Source of the DNA: CAYLLN01 sp033762315
GTDB taxonomy: Bacteria > Planctomycetota > Planctomycetia > Pirellulales > Pirellulaceae
DNA: 64,000 nt
Reading direction: 5' to 3'
Assembly: GCA_033762315.1 (NCBI GenBank)
Contig: JANRLS010000151.1
Coordinates: 1 to 64,000, forward strand
Made by a program: the position numbers and the translations under genes. The notes beneath the pieces were generated by a model. That model was not told where the DNA came from and made no database searches. It worked only from the letters and a program-made list of their open reading frames with translations. Below are positions 43,201 through 51,442 of the stretch, piece after piece. The first letter of the stretch is position 1. Each line of letters opens with the position of its first letter.

Positions 43201-44904
43201 CCCGCCGTGAAAAGGTACGACGCGCACGCGCGAGCTCGACTCGATGGTCCGATTGGCGACCGGCCGCAAGACGAAGTGGGGCGACGCACCAATCAGTTCC
43301 GCGTGCCATGGCCCGACCGGCAAATCGCCACGGTCATCGAGGGAGATACCCTCTATGTCTCGAATCGCTTTCAGGTCGCGGCGTATAACCTGTCGGCCGG
43401 TCAGCGAATGTGGCAAAGCCAAACCCCGACCGGATCGCCGCAAAAATCGCAAGATTGGGCCCTAATCGCCATGCGGCCGCTCCTCACCGGTCGGCATATT
43501 TTTGCCCGACTGCTGTATTCGTCCAATCCGCTACTGGTTTGTTTGGAGAAGGCCTCGGGCAAGATCGTCTGGACGGCCGAGGGGAGGTCGCGCGAATATC
43601 TCGTTTCCGATCCGGTCATCGTGCAGGGGCAACTCGGGGCCATCAGCGTCAGCATTCAAGAGGACCAGCAAGGAGTGCTGCGGTGGAACACCTATGACCC
43701 CGAAACGGGCGAGCTGCAATCGCAGCGCGACCTGATTCGCCTCCGCGGCAGTTGGGGAGGTCGCGGCTGCTGCGAGCTGCTTCCGCTGGACGATTCGCTG
43801 GTGGTATTGCTAGGGGGGCTGACGATGTCGCTCGATGCGACGGGCCAGGTTCGCTGGGTTCGCAAGCACGTCACGCTGCCGGCCGATGACGATCCGCGGT
43901 GGGTCTTGCAATGGTATCAGCGGCCGGTGGTCGCGGCCGACCGAATGTATGTCGCCCAGCCGGGCGTGCGGACCATCGATTGCCTCGATGTTGCCACCGG
44001 CCGCCTCCACTGGAGTGCGGTCTTGCCGGAGGTGATCGGCATTGTCGGCTTGGCGGGGGGCAAACTGATCGCCCGCACCGAGCAAGAGGTTCTCGCGCAC
44101 GATGCGGCGACGGGAGTTATCGCATGGCGGTCGGCGATCAGCGATCTTTCGCCCTTCGCCTTGGCCGACGATCAGGGGGTGCTTATCGCGCAGCGCGAGC
44201 GCCTGCCCGATCCAAAAAAGGAAGTTTGGCAATGGCGGCTGACGTGGCTCGATGCCGGCACGGGGGAGCCCGTGGCTACCACGCCGCTGCCCAACCTGAC
44301 CGATGCCGATCCGCGCCTCGGGCCGCTGATTCCCCACAAGGACCGGGTGTTCACGTTTTTCGGCAAGGGGCAGCACGATCCTACCCGCGATTTTGTCGAA
44401 CTCGTTCCGGCTGGCCCGGCCGATTCGCCGCCGGCCGCGAATCTGCCCCTCGACCCCTGGCGGCCCAGGGTGCCGCCTCGGCTGCGAGAGCAAGCAGCGC
44501 GGGCGCTTCCCGATTGGCAACTGGTGAGTGGCCAAGATGGCGAGAAGACAGGGCTGCTCGCCGAAATGCATGGCGAACGAGACGTGCTGGGAATTCGCTC
44601 ATCCGCGACTTCCCCCATCGTAATCGGGCGCGAAGTCGCGTTTCCGCCCACTGGCGAGCCCAGGTTAAATCTGCGATTAGGAAACGACGCCGGACAAACC
44701 TGGAACGTGCAAGTGCGCCTGGCCGGGCAATTGCTGAAGACGGAAACCATCACCGACGGCACCCACAAGGACCGCTGGAAAACGCTCGTCATCGATCTTT
44801 TCCCAGCGCTCGGCAAGGAGGGCTGGCTTACGATCCAGGCCCAAAGCCCCAGCGGGGATGTTCCATTGTGGATTCGCAGCGTGGAGTTGGCGACGAACCG
44901 ATGA
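40246..44904 (+). CDS. giant membrane-anchored PQQ-propeller protein, putative anti-sigma sensor
   Basis: A 1552-residue protein. Residues 1-75 are cytoplasmic, acidic and helical (SADEIDLLRARFAESPELREVLIGQLRMETYLTAAL), resembling the N-terminus of planctomycete FecR/anti-sigma-type proteins. One membrane helix follows (78-100, IIVLALLVCLPLVALAGFVLW), then a Pro-rich linker to about 175. Next come β-rich concanavalin-like segments (about 395-560), an α-helical TPR-like part (about 880-940; HRWLGDRALASGWFDRAIVEYRRALRIAP), a PQQ-type propeller (about 1020-1390; VCLEKASGKIVWTAEG, DCLDVATGRLHWSA, LAHDAATGVIAW) and a last β-domain. Coupling to the sigma gene suggests that it binds the sigma factor and senses an extracytoplasmic signal; this is inference. 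Confidence 0.75.
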   Translation: MTDQELIALLEQKTPDELSADEIDLLRARFAESPELREVLIGQLRMETYLTAALGKIEITPQQIVARAQKQVQKSSGTIIVLALLVCLPLVALAGFVLWTAARRPDQPGQVAQTDPARPISPDQGGGADPAVPSQPHGPIGTDPATTPVEPGSAVPSQPTGPLPPPWQAVLDDQTEPPPFAQVAFQPFDTAKSMPQEDDLRRWFGPAPGSKLVVRKQVTRQGPCGALDGLAQLLCPWLADSVLRLELENYNRLRMHFFAGETGVTLVYYEDQSYRWGAYATTRDPGKAQPKTWALASTDDGRGLRSELRHGGPIELRHRGGELILSRGDIVLLAAPLAAPPTEVFFEGKAAFEGISLIRAQGDPQPLPELPVVLDVPRPAELPWTSSKPKVAEPQLLDDGAVRLAASNAAERVHAWTPLPRRGLQEVRLQLDEVTPGTSVLLTYEKGEAKQLVRFLRDHRSGRTCARITGWNDEAAGEFEQPADKPIGTIGSSCWVKFQVGCGQLRWSLSVDGVHWAEPDYPITNAPPNPTGLGIEVVAKRPDTSLVLRRIVIRELAGLASLATAELREKAPAMPLATSAGAWLAEVLAAQPAGVPTAEWLRAATIQTLGAGPPPELAHALLEGLLDDMATRQLPIEEQSAALTDAMRLVWDLRDGQAMRVSLPRRFALAGLQAARTEQALAWSSVRRAAMSAPQHTYLLTPPDLERSIRHEVVQRANTRQPAETLAFTRQIRLFDQQRFSPLVDWAEALALRDLPSKGAGESVAKLKDAWRDALVEELSKETYNATTELQAVLESEAWDDAARLITSIDAESAPGIAPYLRDRGLLASLPVAVRLTLEDYPPLRQAMAERFGPLAGLRIGQAIAAGDAATVEMAAIQFAGTDAAAEAHRWLGDRALASGWFDRAIVEYRRALRIAPGLAVEIGPRIRLAAAMQGRDEGTPVTNEVRFNDLALSATEFEKLVGEMKARGDQGPLAAGQSSSAPAVPAVKRYDAHARARLDGPIGDRPQDEVGRRTNQFRVPWPDRQIATVIEGDTLYVSNRFQVAAYNLSAGQRMWQSQTPTGSPQKSQDWALIAMRPLLTGRHIFARLLYSSNPLLVCLEKASGKIVWTAEGRSREYLVSDPVIVQGQLGAISVSIQEDQQGVLRWNTYDPETGELQSQRDLIRLRGSWGGRGCCELLPLDDSLVVLLGGLTMSLDATGQVRWVRKHVTLPADDDPRWVLQWYQRPVVAADRMYVAQPGVRTIDCLDVATGRLHWSAVLPEVIGIVGLAGGKLIARTEQEVLAHDAATGVIAWRSAISDLSPFALADDQGVLIAQRERLPDPKKEVWQWRLTWLDAGTGEPVATTPLPNLTDADPRLGPLIPHKDRVFTFFGKGQHDPTRDFVELVPAGPADSPPAANLPLDPWRPRVPPRLREQAARALPDWQLVSGQDGEKTGLLAEMHGERDVLGIRSSATSPIVIGREVAFPPTGEPRLNLRLGNDAGQTWNVQVRLAGQLLKTETITDGTHKDRWKTLVIDLFPALGKEGWLTIQAQSPSGDVPLWIRSVELATNR

Positions 44905-45059
44905 ATGGCTGCCCAACGGGCCGACAAAGTTACCCGTATTTTCCGTAACGAAGTCGCGTTTTCCGCCATAGTTGCAGTAGGATGAAACTTGTCTTTCGGC
45001 CGCGCATGGATGCCCAGCCGCCGGTTCACGCATCGATTCCTAAGTTCAAGCAGCGCAGC

Positions 45060-46217
45060 ATGTTACGTTCCTGGGTGGCTCTTCTACTGGCGGTCGCGGT
45101 GTCGCTGGCCAGCACCGCGCCGGTGTGGGGTCAGCTAGAGGATGAGATCACGCGCCAAAGCGAAGTGGCCCTCGAACGGGGGCTCGAATGGCTCGCCCGC
45201 AACCAGGGGCCGGAGGGGAACTGGGGTTCCAACGACCTGGGGCTCGTCAGCATGGGGGCCTTGGCGTTCATGGCAGCGGGGCACGCGCCGGGCCGCGGTC
45301 GCTTCGGCCGCGAGCTCGATAAGGCCCTGGAGTTCGTTATCAGCCGCAGCAAGCCTTCGGGCCTGCTAAATATTTCCGATGCCCAGCGCGACATGTACAA
45401 CCACGGGCTGGCGACGTTCGTTCTTGGCCAAGCGCATGGGATGACGACGTCTAAAGACCGAAAGATGAACCGGGTGCTGGATGGCGCGCTCAAGCTGATC
45501 GCCAACACCCAGTGCGAAGACGGCGGCTGGGATTATCGCGCCAAGCGGCAGGCGAACGGACACGACCTCAGCTTGGCAGTGATGCAAGCCAAAGCCCTGC
45601 GCAGTGCAGTCGATAGCGGCCTGGAAGTTCCCCCCGAGGTGATCGATCTGGCGATTCGGAGCGTACGGGAGCACTATGCCTCGCAAGGGGGGCGCAACCT
45701 GCCGGAATCCGAGCAGCAAAAGCTCCCCGGCCAGTTCACCTATAGCAAGGGGGGCGGAGGGGGCACGATTGCGATGTCCGCGGCGGGGGTAGTTTGCCTG
45801 CAAGAGTTTGGCCAGTACGACGATTGGCGGATTCCCAAAAACATGGAGATCATCACCGCCGCGATTCGCGAGGTGCCCCGCCCCCGCAATCGAGACGGCA
45901 GCATGCCGTTCGATGCCTACACGCTCTACTACGTCGGGCAAGCGCTCTATCAGGTTGGGGGCGAGTATTGGCAAGACCATTACCCTCGGATGCGAGATTA
46001 TCTCGTCGATTCGCAGGTGGTCGATGCGAAAAATTCGGCCAACACGGGAGCGTGGCGCGACCACGGCGCGCGCGGCGGCGGCCGGGTCGGCGGCAAGGAA
46101 GGGGAACTTTACGGCACCAGCGTCGCTTGCTTTATTTTGGCGATTCCGAACCGCTATTTGCCCATCTTACAAGAGGGAAAGATCGAGAGTTTTCGTGGCC
46201 AGCCGGCCCCGAAATGA
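45060..46217 (+). CDS. secreted prenyltransferase/squalene-cyclase-like repeat protein
   Basis: A 385-residue protein with a signal peptide (MLRSWVALLLAVAVSLASTAPVWG). α/α-barrel repeats of the prenyltransferase/squalene-oxidase type follow: RGLEWLARNQGPEGNWG, ALKLIANTQCEDGGWDYRAKR and TIAMSAAGVVCLQEFGQ. The catalytic DxDD of squalene-hopene cyclase is not seen, so it is probably a binding or structural repeat protein rather than a cyclase. In-frame ATGs at 44982 and 45006 would add 26 or 18 residues before the secretory helix; I prefer 45060. It leads the VWA operon, ending 9 bases before the BatA-like gene. Confidence 0.78.
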   Translation: MLRSWVALLLAVAVSLASTAPVWGQLEDEITRQSEVALERGLEWLARNQGPEGNWGSNDLGLVSMGALAFMAAGHAPGRGRFGRELDKALEFVISRSKPSGLLNISDAQRDMYNHGLATFVLGQAHGMTTSKDRKMNRVLDGALKLIANTQCEDGGWDYRAKRQANGHDLSLAVMQAKALRSAVDSGLEVPPEVIDLAIRSVREHYASQGGRNLPESEQQKLPGQFTYSKGGGGGTIAMSAAGVVCLQEFGQYDDWRIPKNMEIITAAIREVPRPRNRDGSMPFDAYTLYYVGQALYQVGGEYWQDHYPRMRDYLVDSQVVDAKNSANTGAWRDHGARGGGRVGGKEGELYGTSVACFILAIPNRYLPILQEGKIESFRGQPAPK

Positions 46218-46226
46218 CGTGCTTCC

Positions 46227-48812
46227 ATGCTCACCGCGAACTGGTTTTTCGTGCTGGCAGGGGTGGTTTGTGCCGCCGGGCCGATCATCATTCACCTGCT
46301 CAATCGGCGGCGCTATCGCGTCGTGCAGTGGGCCGCCATGGACTTCCTGCGCGAAGCGATGCAGCGTAATCGCCGCATTTTGCAACTGCGCGACATTCTG
46401 CTCCTCTGCTTGCGGACACTCGCGGTGTTGCTGTTTGGATTGGCCCTCGCCCGCCCCGGCTGCACGTTGCGGCAAGAAACGTTCGACGACCAACAGCCCC
46501 TGCACGCGATTATCCTGATCGATAACAGCCTGAGCATGGGGTACGAATCGCTTGAAGGATCGCTGTTGGCCAAGGCCAAGGATCGCGCCCGCCAACTAAT
46601 CGATAAAATTCCCGCCGGCAGCAAGTTTTCGATCATCCCCACCTGCGGCTCGGGGGCGGCCATCAGCCGCGATCCGTATGCCGCTCCGGACGACGCACTC
46701 GAAGCGCTCGATAAGGTCGAAATCGTGGACCGCTCGACCAGCCTGCAGCAAGCGGCGACCGAGGCCCGCCGCGCCGGTGAATCGTTTCCCGAGCTTTCCC
46801 AGCGAATCGTGCTCATCAGCGATCAGCAGCGGCTCAATTGGCCCAAGAGTGCCGATGCACTCCGCGAGTTTCCCCCGATGCAGGTGGTCGATGTTGGCCC
46901 GGCCGATTGGGAAAACACCTGGATTTCCGATCTACGCATCCAAGACGGCCTGGCCGACACCGAAACGCCGACGACCATTGTCGCCACCGTGCAGCATCGG
47001 GGTGCGGCCCCGCGCCGCGATTTGCAGGTCACCCTGACGATGGGCGACACCGTCCTCGGCGAGCGGACGATCACCGTCGAGCCGGCTCCCGGCGGCAAAG
47101 AGGTGCAATTCGAGGTGGTCTTTAATTCGCTCAGCGAAATTCCGCGGCCCGATAAGCCCCTCTTCGTGCCGCTGAAGGCCGCGCTCGCGCCCGATCGCCT
47201 GGCGGCAGACGACGAGCGGTTTCTCGCCGCGCCGATCGTCGCCGCGCTGCCAGTGGTCTTTGTCGATCAATATGGCGAGGCGAACGAAGACCCCATTCAG
47301 GGCCTCGTGGGGGAAACTCGCCCCTTGCGCAAGTTGCTCGCCCCCAAAACGGCTCGCGTCAATGCTCCGCGGCAACTCGTCAAGGTGCGGCACATCACGC
47401 TCGACGTCCTGACGACCGACATCCTGGCGGATGCGCGGCTTGTCGTCGTCGCCGGCATTGCCGACCCCGGAAGCACCGTCTCGCTGCTGCGCGAGTACGT
47501 GGGGCAAGGGGGGCAATTGGTCATCGCCGCCGGGGGCAATTTTGATCCTGCCGCGTGGAACACGGCCGCCTGGCTCGACGGGGCCGGCATCTTGCCGCTC
47601 CCCCTCGCGGCCGAGCCGATTGGTGAAGTCCCCGAAGTAGCCGGCGCGAATTTGCAGGTGTTTCACCTCGCTTTCGACAGCCTGCAGGGGGAAGACTATT
47701 TCGAGCTCGCCAGCACTTCCGAAGCGGAATTGCGCGACCTTTACGGTGCCCCGTTTTTCTTCAAATCGGTCCAGATCGATGCCTCGCCTGAAACACGGGC
47801 CGCCACGTTGGAGGCCGAAATCAAACGGCTCGACGAAGAGCTGACCTGGCTCGCCGCCGCTCGCGAGCGCCGCGAGGAATTGGCCGTCAAGGAAGGGCAA
47901 GGTACCCTGACGGAGACCGAGCGGCAAGCGCTGATCGATGACGCGGCCAAATTGCGCGAGCTGCGGCCACAGTGGCTCACCTGGGCCGCCGCCGCCGATT
48001 TCGGCACCGCCGCCGACGAACCCTTGCCCACCGATTCCGCCAGCCGCGCCCGCGCGCTCGATCTTCTCGCCCGCAAAAACGATCCACGAATCCTGGCGTC
48101 ATTCGAGCTCGCCGGGCGACCGCCGTATCTCGTTTCGCGCCGCATCGGCTTGGGGGAAGTCATTTTCTCGGCGAGCGGGCTGGCCTCGTCGTGGAATACG
48201 CTCGCCACCACCCCCGCCGTGGTTATGTACGACCGCATCTTGCGAAGCATGACGCAGGCGACGCTTCCCCGGCGCAACTTTCCCGCTCTCGAAAAATTCA
48301 CCCTTCCGTTGCCGACCGAAGACCCGAACCAAACCGTGCTGCTGGCCCGGCCGGGGCAAAAAGAGGCGACCGAGCCGCTCGACATCGGTGCGATCAGCAC
48401 CGATCAGCGCGGTGTCCCGATTGTTGGTCTTTATCAGCGGGGAGTTTATCGCGTGGTCGGTTTGCGGGTCGCTCCCATGTCGGCTGCGGGAGACATGCCC
48501 GAAAAGCCCCTTTGGGAAGTTCCCCTCGTCGTCGGCGGCGATGCCGAGGAATCGGACCTCGCCCCGCTATCGCGCGAGCGGTTCGACGAATGGGCGGCGG
48601 GGGGAGCTAACTTACTGTGGATTGGCCCGACCGACGACATCAGTCTCGCGGGCGTGGCGATTCTGGGGCAGAATTCGTGGTGGTGGCTGGCGCTCGTTGT
48701 GCTGGCTCTGCTGCTCTTGGAAATGACGACCTTGGCCTGGCCCGCTTTCCGGCCGGAGCCCCCCGTTGGTTCCGCGATCAGTCCCGCAATCAGTCCCGTC
48801 TCCGGAAGCTGA
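46227..48812 (+). CDS. BatA-type membrane protein with VWA domain
   Basis: An 861-residue protein with two N-terminal membrane helices (about 5-25 and 57-76) separated by IHLLNRRRYRVVQWAAMDFLREA, the signature of BatA domains. A VWA domain follows whose metal site DNSLS is intact at residues 99-103 (ILIDNSLSMG). The middle contains a β-sandwich and a glutamine-amidotransferase-like part (LVVVAGIADPGSTVSLLREYVGQGGQLVIAAGGNF), a coiled segment (AEIKRLDEELTWLAAARERREEL) and a C-terminal membrane helix (SWWWLALVVLALLLLEMTTL). Such proteins work with MoxR and DUF58 partners, both encoded further along this operon. Confidence 0.82.
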   Translation: MLTANWFFVLAGVVCAAGPIIIHLLNRRRYRVVQWAAMDFLREAMQRNRRILQLRDILLLCLRTLAVLLFGLALARPGCTLRQETFDDQQPLHAIILIDNSLSMGYESLEGSLLAKAKDRARQLIDKIPAGSKFSIIPTCGSGAAISRDPYAAPDDALEALDKVEIVDRSTSLQQAATEARRAGESFPELSQRIVLISDQQRLNWPKSADALREFPPMQVVDVGPADWENTWISDLRIQDGLADTETPTTIVATVQHRGAAPRRDLQVTLTMGDTVLGERTITVEPAPGGKEVQFEVVFNSLSEIPRPDKPLFVPLKAALAPDRLAADDERFLAAPIVAALPVVFVDQYGEANEDPIQGLVGETRPLRKLLAPKTARVNAPRQLVKVRHITLDVLTTDILADARLVVVAGIADPGSTVSLLREYVGQGGQLVIAAGGNFDPAAWNTAAWLDGAGILPLPLAAEPIGEVPEVAGANLQVFHLAFDSLQGEDYFELASTSEAELRDLYGAPFFFKSVQIDASPETRAATLEAEIKRLDEELTWLAAARERREELAVKEGQGTLTETERQALIDDAAKLRELRPQWLTWAAAADFGTAADEPLPTDSASRARALDLLARKNDPRILASFELAGRPPYLVSRRIGLGEVIFSASGLASSWNTLATTPAVVMYDRILRSMTQATLPRRNFPALEKFTLPLPTEDPNQTVLLARPGQKEATEPLDIGAISTDQRGVPIVGLYQRGVYRVVGLRVAPMSAAGDMPEKPLWEVPLVVGGDAEESDLAPLSRERFDEWAAGGANLLWIGPTDDISLAGVAILGQNSWWWLALVVLALLLLEMTTLAWPAFRPEPPVGSAISPAISPVSGS

Positions 48813-48895
48813 CTCGCTTCCGCCGGCCAGTTTTTGAGTTCCGCAATCGACACTAGGCATCCCCATTCGCAATCGAACGAGGCATGTAGGGTTCC

Positions 48896-51442
48896 ATGAC
48901 GCACTGGATCGGCTGGCTCCTGGGAATTGACAACGTCACGTCGATCGACGAGATCGGCTTGTCGCTGGCCGCTCCCTGGGCGGAGAGCCCGTTCTGGGTG
49001 TTTCTCGGCGCGGTCGCCTTGGTCGCGCTCGCGCTCGTTTTCTATCTGCGGTATCAGGCCAAGGGGCCGGTCGGGCCGCGCGTGTCGCTGGGCATTTGCC
49101 GGGGACTTTTGCTGGCTCTGCTCCTTTTCACGCTCGCCGATCCGGTGCTGCAGCTCACCGTGACGAACAAGCAACTGCCGTTTCTCTATCTGGTGTTCGA
49201 CGGCACTGACAGCATGGCGATCGAAGATCAACTGCCGGAGGCGCAGCGGGCGGCTATTGAATCGGCCGTCGGCTGGAAGCAGCAAATCCCCCCCGCCATG
49301 ACCCCCACCTCGCTTTCGGGCGGCAAGGGTGATGGCAATGACGGCGGCGACGCGACCACCGAGCCAGCTGGCCCGCCGCGCGTTGGTCCCTCGCGAATGG
49401 ACTATTTGCAAGCCCTTTTGCGCAAGCCGAACGACAATCCGCTTGTTCGACTGCTTCGCGAGCGGGACGTGCAGATCGAAGCCTTCGTGTTCGATGGCAA
49501 TACGACGAGCCAGATTCGCAAGCTCGCAGGAAATCCAGCCGGGAGCGGCCCGCTCGACCCCGCGCATCTGGCCGATCAACTCAGCACCAAGGGGCAAGTC
49601 ACCGCGCTGGGCTCGGTGGTGCATGAGGTGGGGCAGCAGTTCGGCCAGGGGCGGCTGGCGGGAGTCGTGATGTTCAGCGACTTTGCCCACAATTCGGGGG
49701 TGCCGCCGCTCGGCAAGGGAGAGCAATCGCCGGTCAATCAGCTCGGCGTGCCGATTTATTCGGTCGGCGTCGGAGCGACCGAGGCGGTCGATCTGGCGGT
49801 CGATCTGCAAACCGATCCCAAAATGAAAAAAGCCGAGCGCAGCAGCGTGGTTGTGAAACTGCGTCAAAGCGGCCTGGCGGGGGAGAGCGTCACGGTAAAT
49901 GTCGTCGGCCGGCGCTTATCGGGCGAGTCGCCGGGGGAAGGTCCGGCGCTAATCAACATCGGGCAAAAAACGGTGACGCTCGATGGCGAAACGACCACCG
50001 TTTCGCTCCCGTTCACCCCGGAAGAATCGGGCCGGTTCGAATTCACCGCCACGACCGAGCGGCTGGATGGGGAAGTGGTCGATCAGAACAATCGCGCGGC
50101 CCGGCAGGTTAACATTATCGACGATTATCTCCGGCTGATGTACGTTGCGCACGAGCCGACTTGGGAGTGGCGGTTCATCAAGGAGGTTTTTCATCGCGAT
50201 AAGCTCGTGGGAATGCAAGGCTTTCGGACCTTCCTGGCATCGTCCGATCCGCGGGTGCGCGAGTCGAACATTCTGTTCCTCCCGACGCTCACTCCCAAAC
50301 GGAGCGACTTTTTCGCCAACGACGTGCTGTTTCTCGACGACATGCCCAAAGCCGGCCTGAGCGACCGCTTTTGCGAGATGGTGAAGGAATACGTCGGCTC
50401 GCTCGGCGGGGGCCTGGTGGTCATTGCCGGACCCCGGTTTGGCCCGCGCGAATTGCATCAAACGCCCTTGGCTGACATGCTCCCCGTGCTGGTTGATCCG
50501 ACGGCCGATATTCGTTCCGCGCCGCAGTTTCCCGAGTTTCGCGCGAGGTTAACTCCCTACGCCGCCGGCGAGCAGTTCATGCGAATCGGAGCCAGCGAAC
50601 TCGAAAACGCCAAAGCTTGGGACAACCTCGGCAAGCTCCCGTGGTATCAGCCGGTGGCCAATAAGCATCCTGACGCCCGCGTGCTCGCCGAGCACCCGAC
50701 CGATAAGTGCCGCGACGGCAAGACGCCGCAACCCTTGATCGCCACTCGTCCCTATGGCAAGGGGGAAGTGGTCTATTTGGGATTCAACGAAATGTGGCGA
50801 CTGCGGCGGAAATATGGCGAGAAATATTATCGCCAGTTCTGGTCGCAGCTCATCTATCGCCTCGGCATGAGCCATGCCTTGGGGGCCGATAAGCGGTTCG
50901 TCGCCCGCCTCGATCAGCAGCAATATCGCACGGAAGACAAAGTGCTGCTCACGGTCGAAGCGTATGACGAAAACTACGAGCCGCTGGCGGACGAGAACTT
51001 GCCGGAGCGTGGCCTTCTCGCCGAGCTGACGATTCCCGGCAAGAGCGGCTCGCAATCGACGACGATCAACGTGCCGATGCTCCGCAAGGGAGTGTTCGAA
51101 GCCCGGATTCCGGTGTTCGCGGTGGGAGAATACAGCCTGCGGGTGAAAGACCCCGTGACCGGCAAGTTCGATGAACAGCGGTTCGAGGTTTCCCCCCTGT
51201 CGGCCGAGCGGCGGCAAGGAGTGCGCAACGAAAAGCTGCAAAACGACCTGGCCCAAAGCACGAGTGGCCGTTCGTATGACCTGACGACCGTTTCGCGCCT
51301 GGCTGACGACCTGAAGCTCGAGCCGGTGATCGAAAAGCAAACTCGCAACCGGACCCTGTGGAACACTCCGCTCTGGTTCGCGGCCATCGTGGCCTTAATG
51401 CTCGGTGAATGGCTCGCCCGCAAAATGATCCGCCTCTCATGA
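48896..51442 (+). CDS. membrane VWA/glutamine-amidotransferase-like protein
   Basis: An 848-residue protein with helices near residues 33-50 and 64-82 and a C-terminal helix (LWFAAIVALMLGEWL). A VWA-like domain starts LYLVFDGTDSMAIED: the metal site reads DGTDS, with Thr where Ser is usual. An acidic/Gly-rich insert (SGGKGDGNDGGDATTEP) splits the VWA region. A later segment (VLFLDDMPKAGLSDRFCEMVKEYVGSLGGGLVVIAGP) resembles class I glutamine-amidotransferase-like folds common in this protein group; no catalytic Cys is evident. Its stop overlaps the next start as ATGA. Confidence 0.75.
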   Translation: MTHWIGWLLGIDNVTSIDEIGLSLAAPWAESPFWVFLGAVALVALALVFYLRYQAKGPVGPRVSLGICRGLLLALLLFTLADPVLQLTVTNKQLPFLYLVFDGTDSMAIEDQLPEAQRAAIESAVGWKQQIPPAMTPTSLSGGKGDGNDGGDATTEPAGPPRVGPSRMDYLQALLRKPNDNPLVRLLRERDVQIEAFVFDGNTTSQIRKLAGNPAGSGPLDPAHLADQLSTKGQVTALGSVVHEVGQQFGQGRLAGVVMFSDFAHNSGVPPLGKGEQSPVNQLGVPIYSVGVGATEAVDLAVDLQTDPKMKKAERSSVVVKLRQSGLAGESVTVNVVGRRLSGESPGEGPALINIGQKTVTLDGETTTVSLPFTPEESGRFEFTATTERLDGEVVDQNNRAARQVNIIDDYLRLMYVAHEPTWEWRFIKEVFHRDKLVGMQGFRTFLASSDPRVRESNILFLPTLTPKRSDFFANDVLFLDDMPKAGLSDRFCEMVKEYVGSLGGGLVVIAGPRFGPRELHQTPLADMLPVLVDPTADIRSAPQFPEFRARLTPYAAGEQFMRIGASELENAKAWDNLGKLPWYQPVANKHPDARVLAEHPTDKCRDGKTPQPLIATRPYGKGEVVYLGFNEMWRLRRKYGEKYYRQFWSQLIYRLGMSHALGADKRFVARLDQQQYRTEDKVLLTVEAYDENYEPLADENLPERGLLAELTIPGKSGSQSTTINVPMLRKGVFEARIPVFAVGEYSLRVKDPVTGKFDEQRFEVSPLSAERRQGVRNEKLQNDLAQSTSGRSYDLTTVSRLADDLKLEPVIEKQTRNRTLWNTPLWFAAIVALMLGEWLARKMIRLS

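Noticed and set aside
45060..46217. Squalene-hopene cyclase
   Set aside because: The protein has the repeat fold, but no DxDD catalytic motif and a signal peptide; it is also only about 385 residues.
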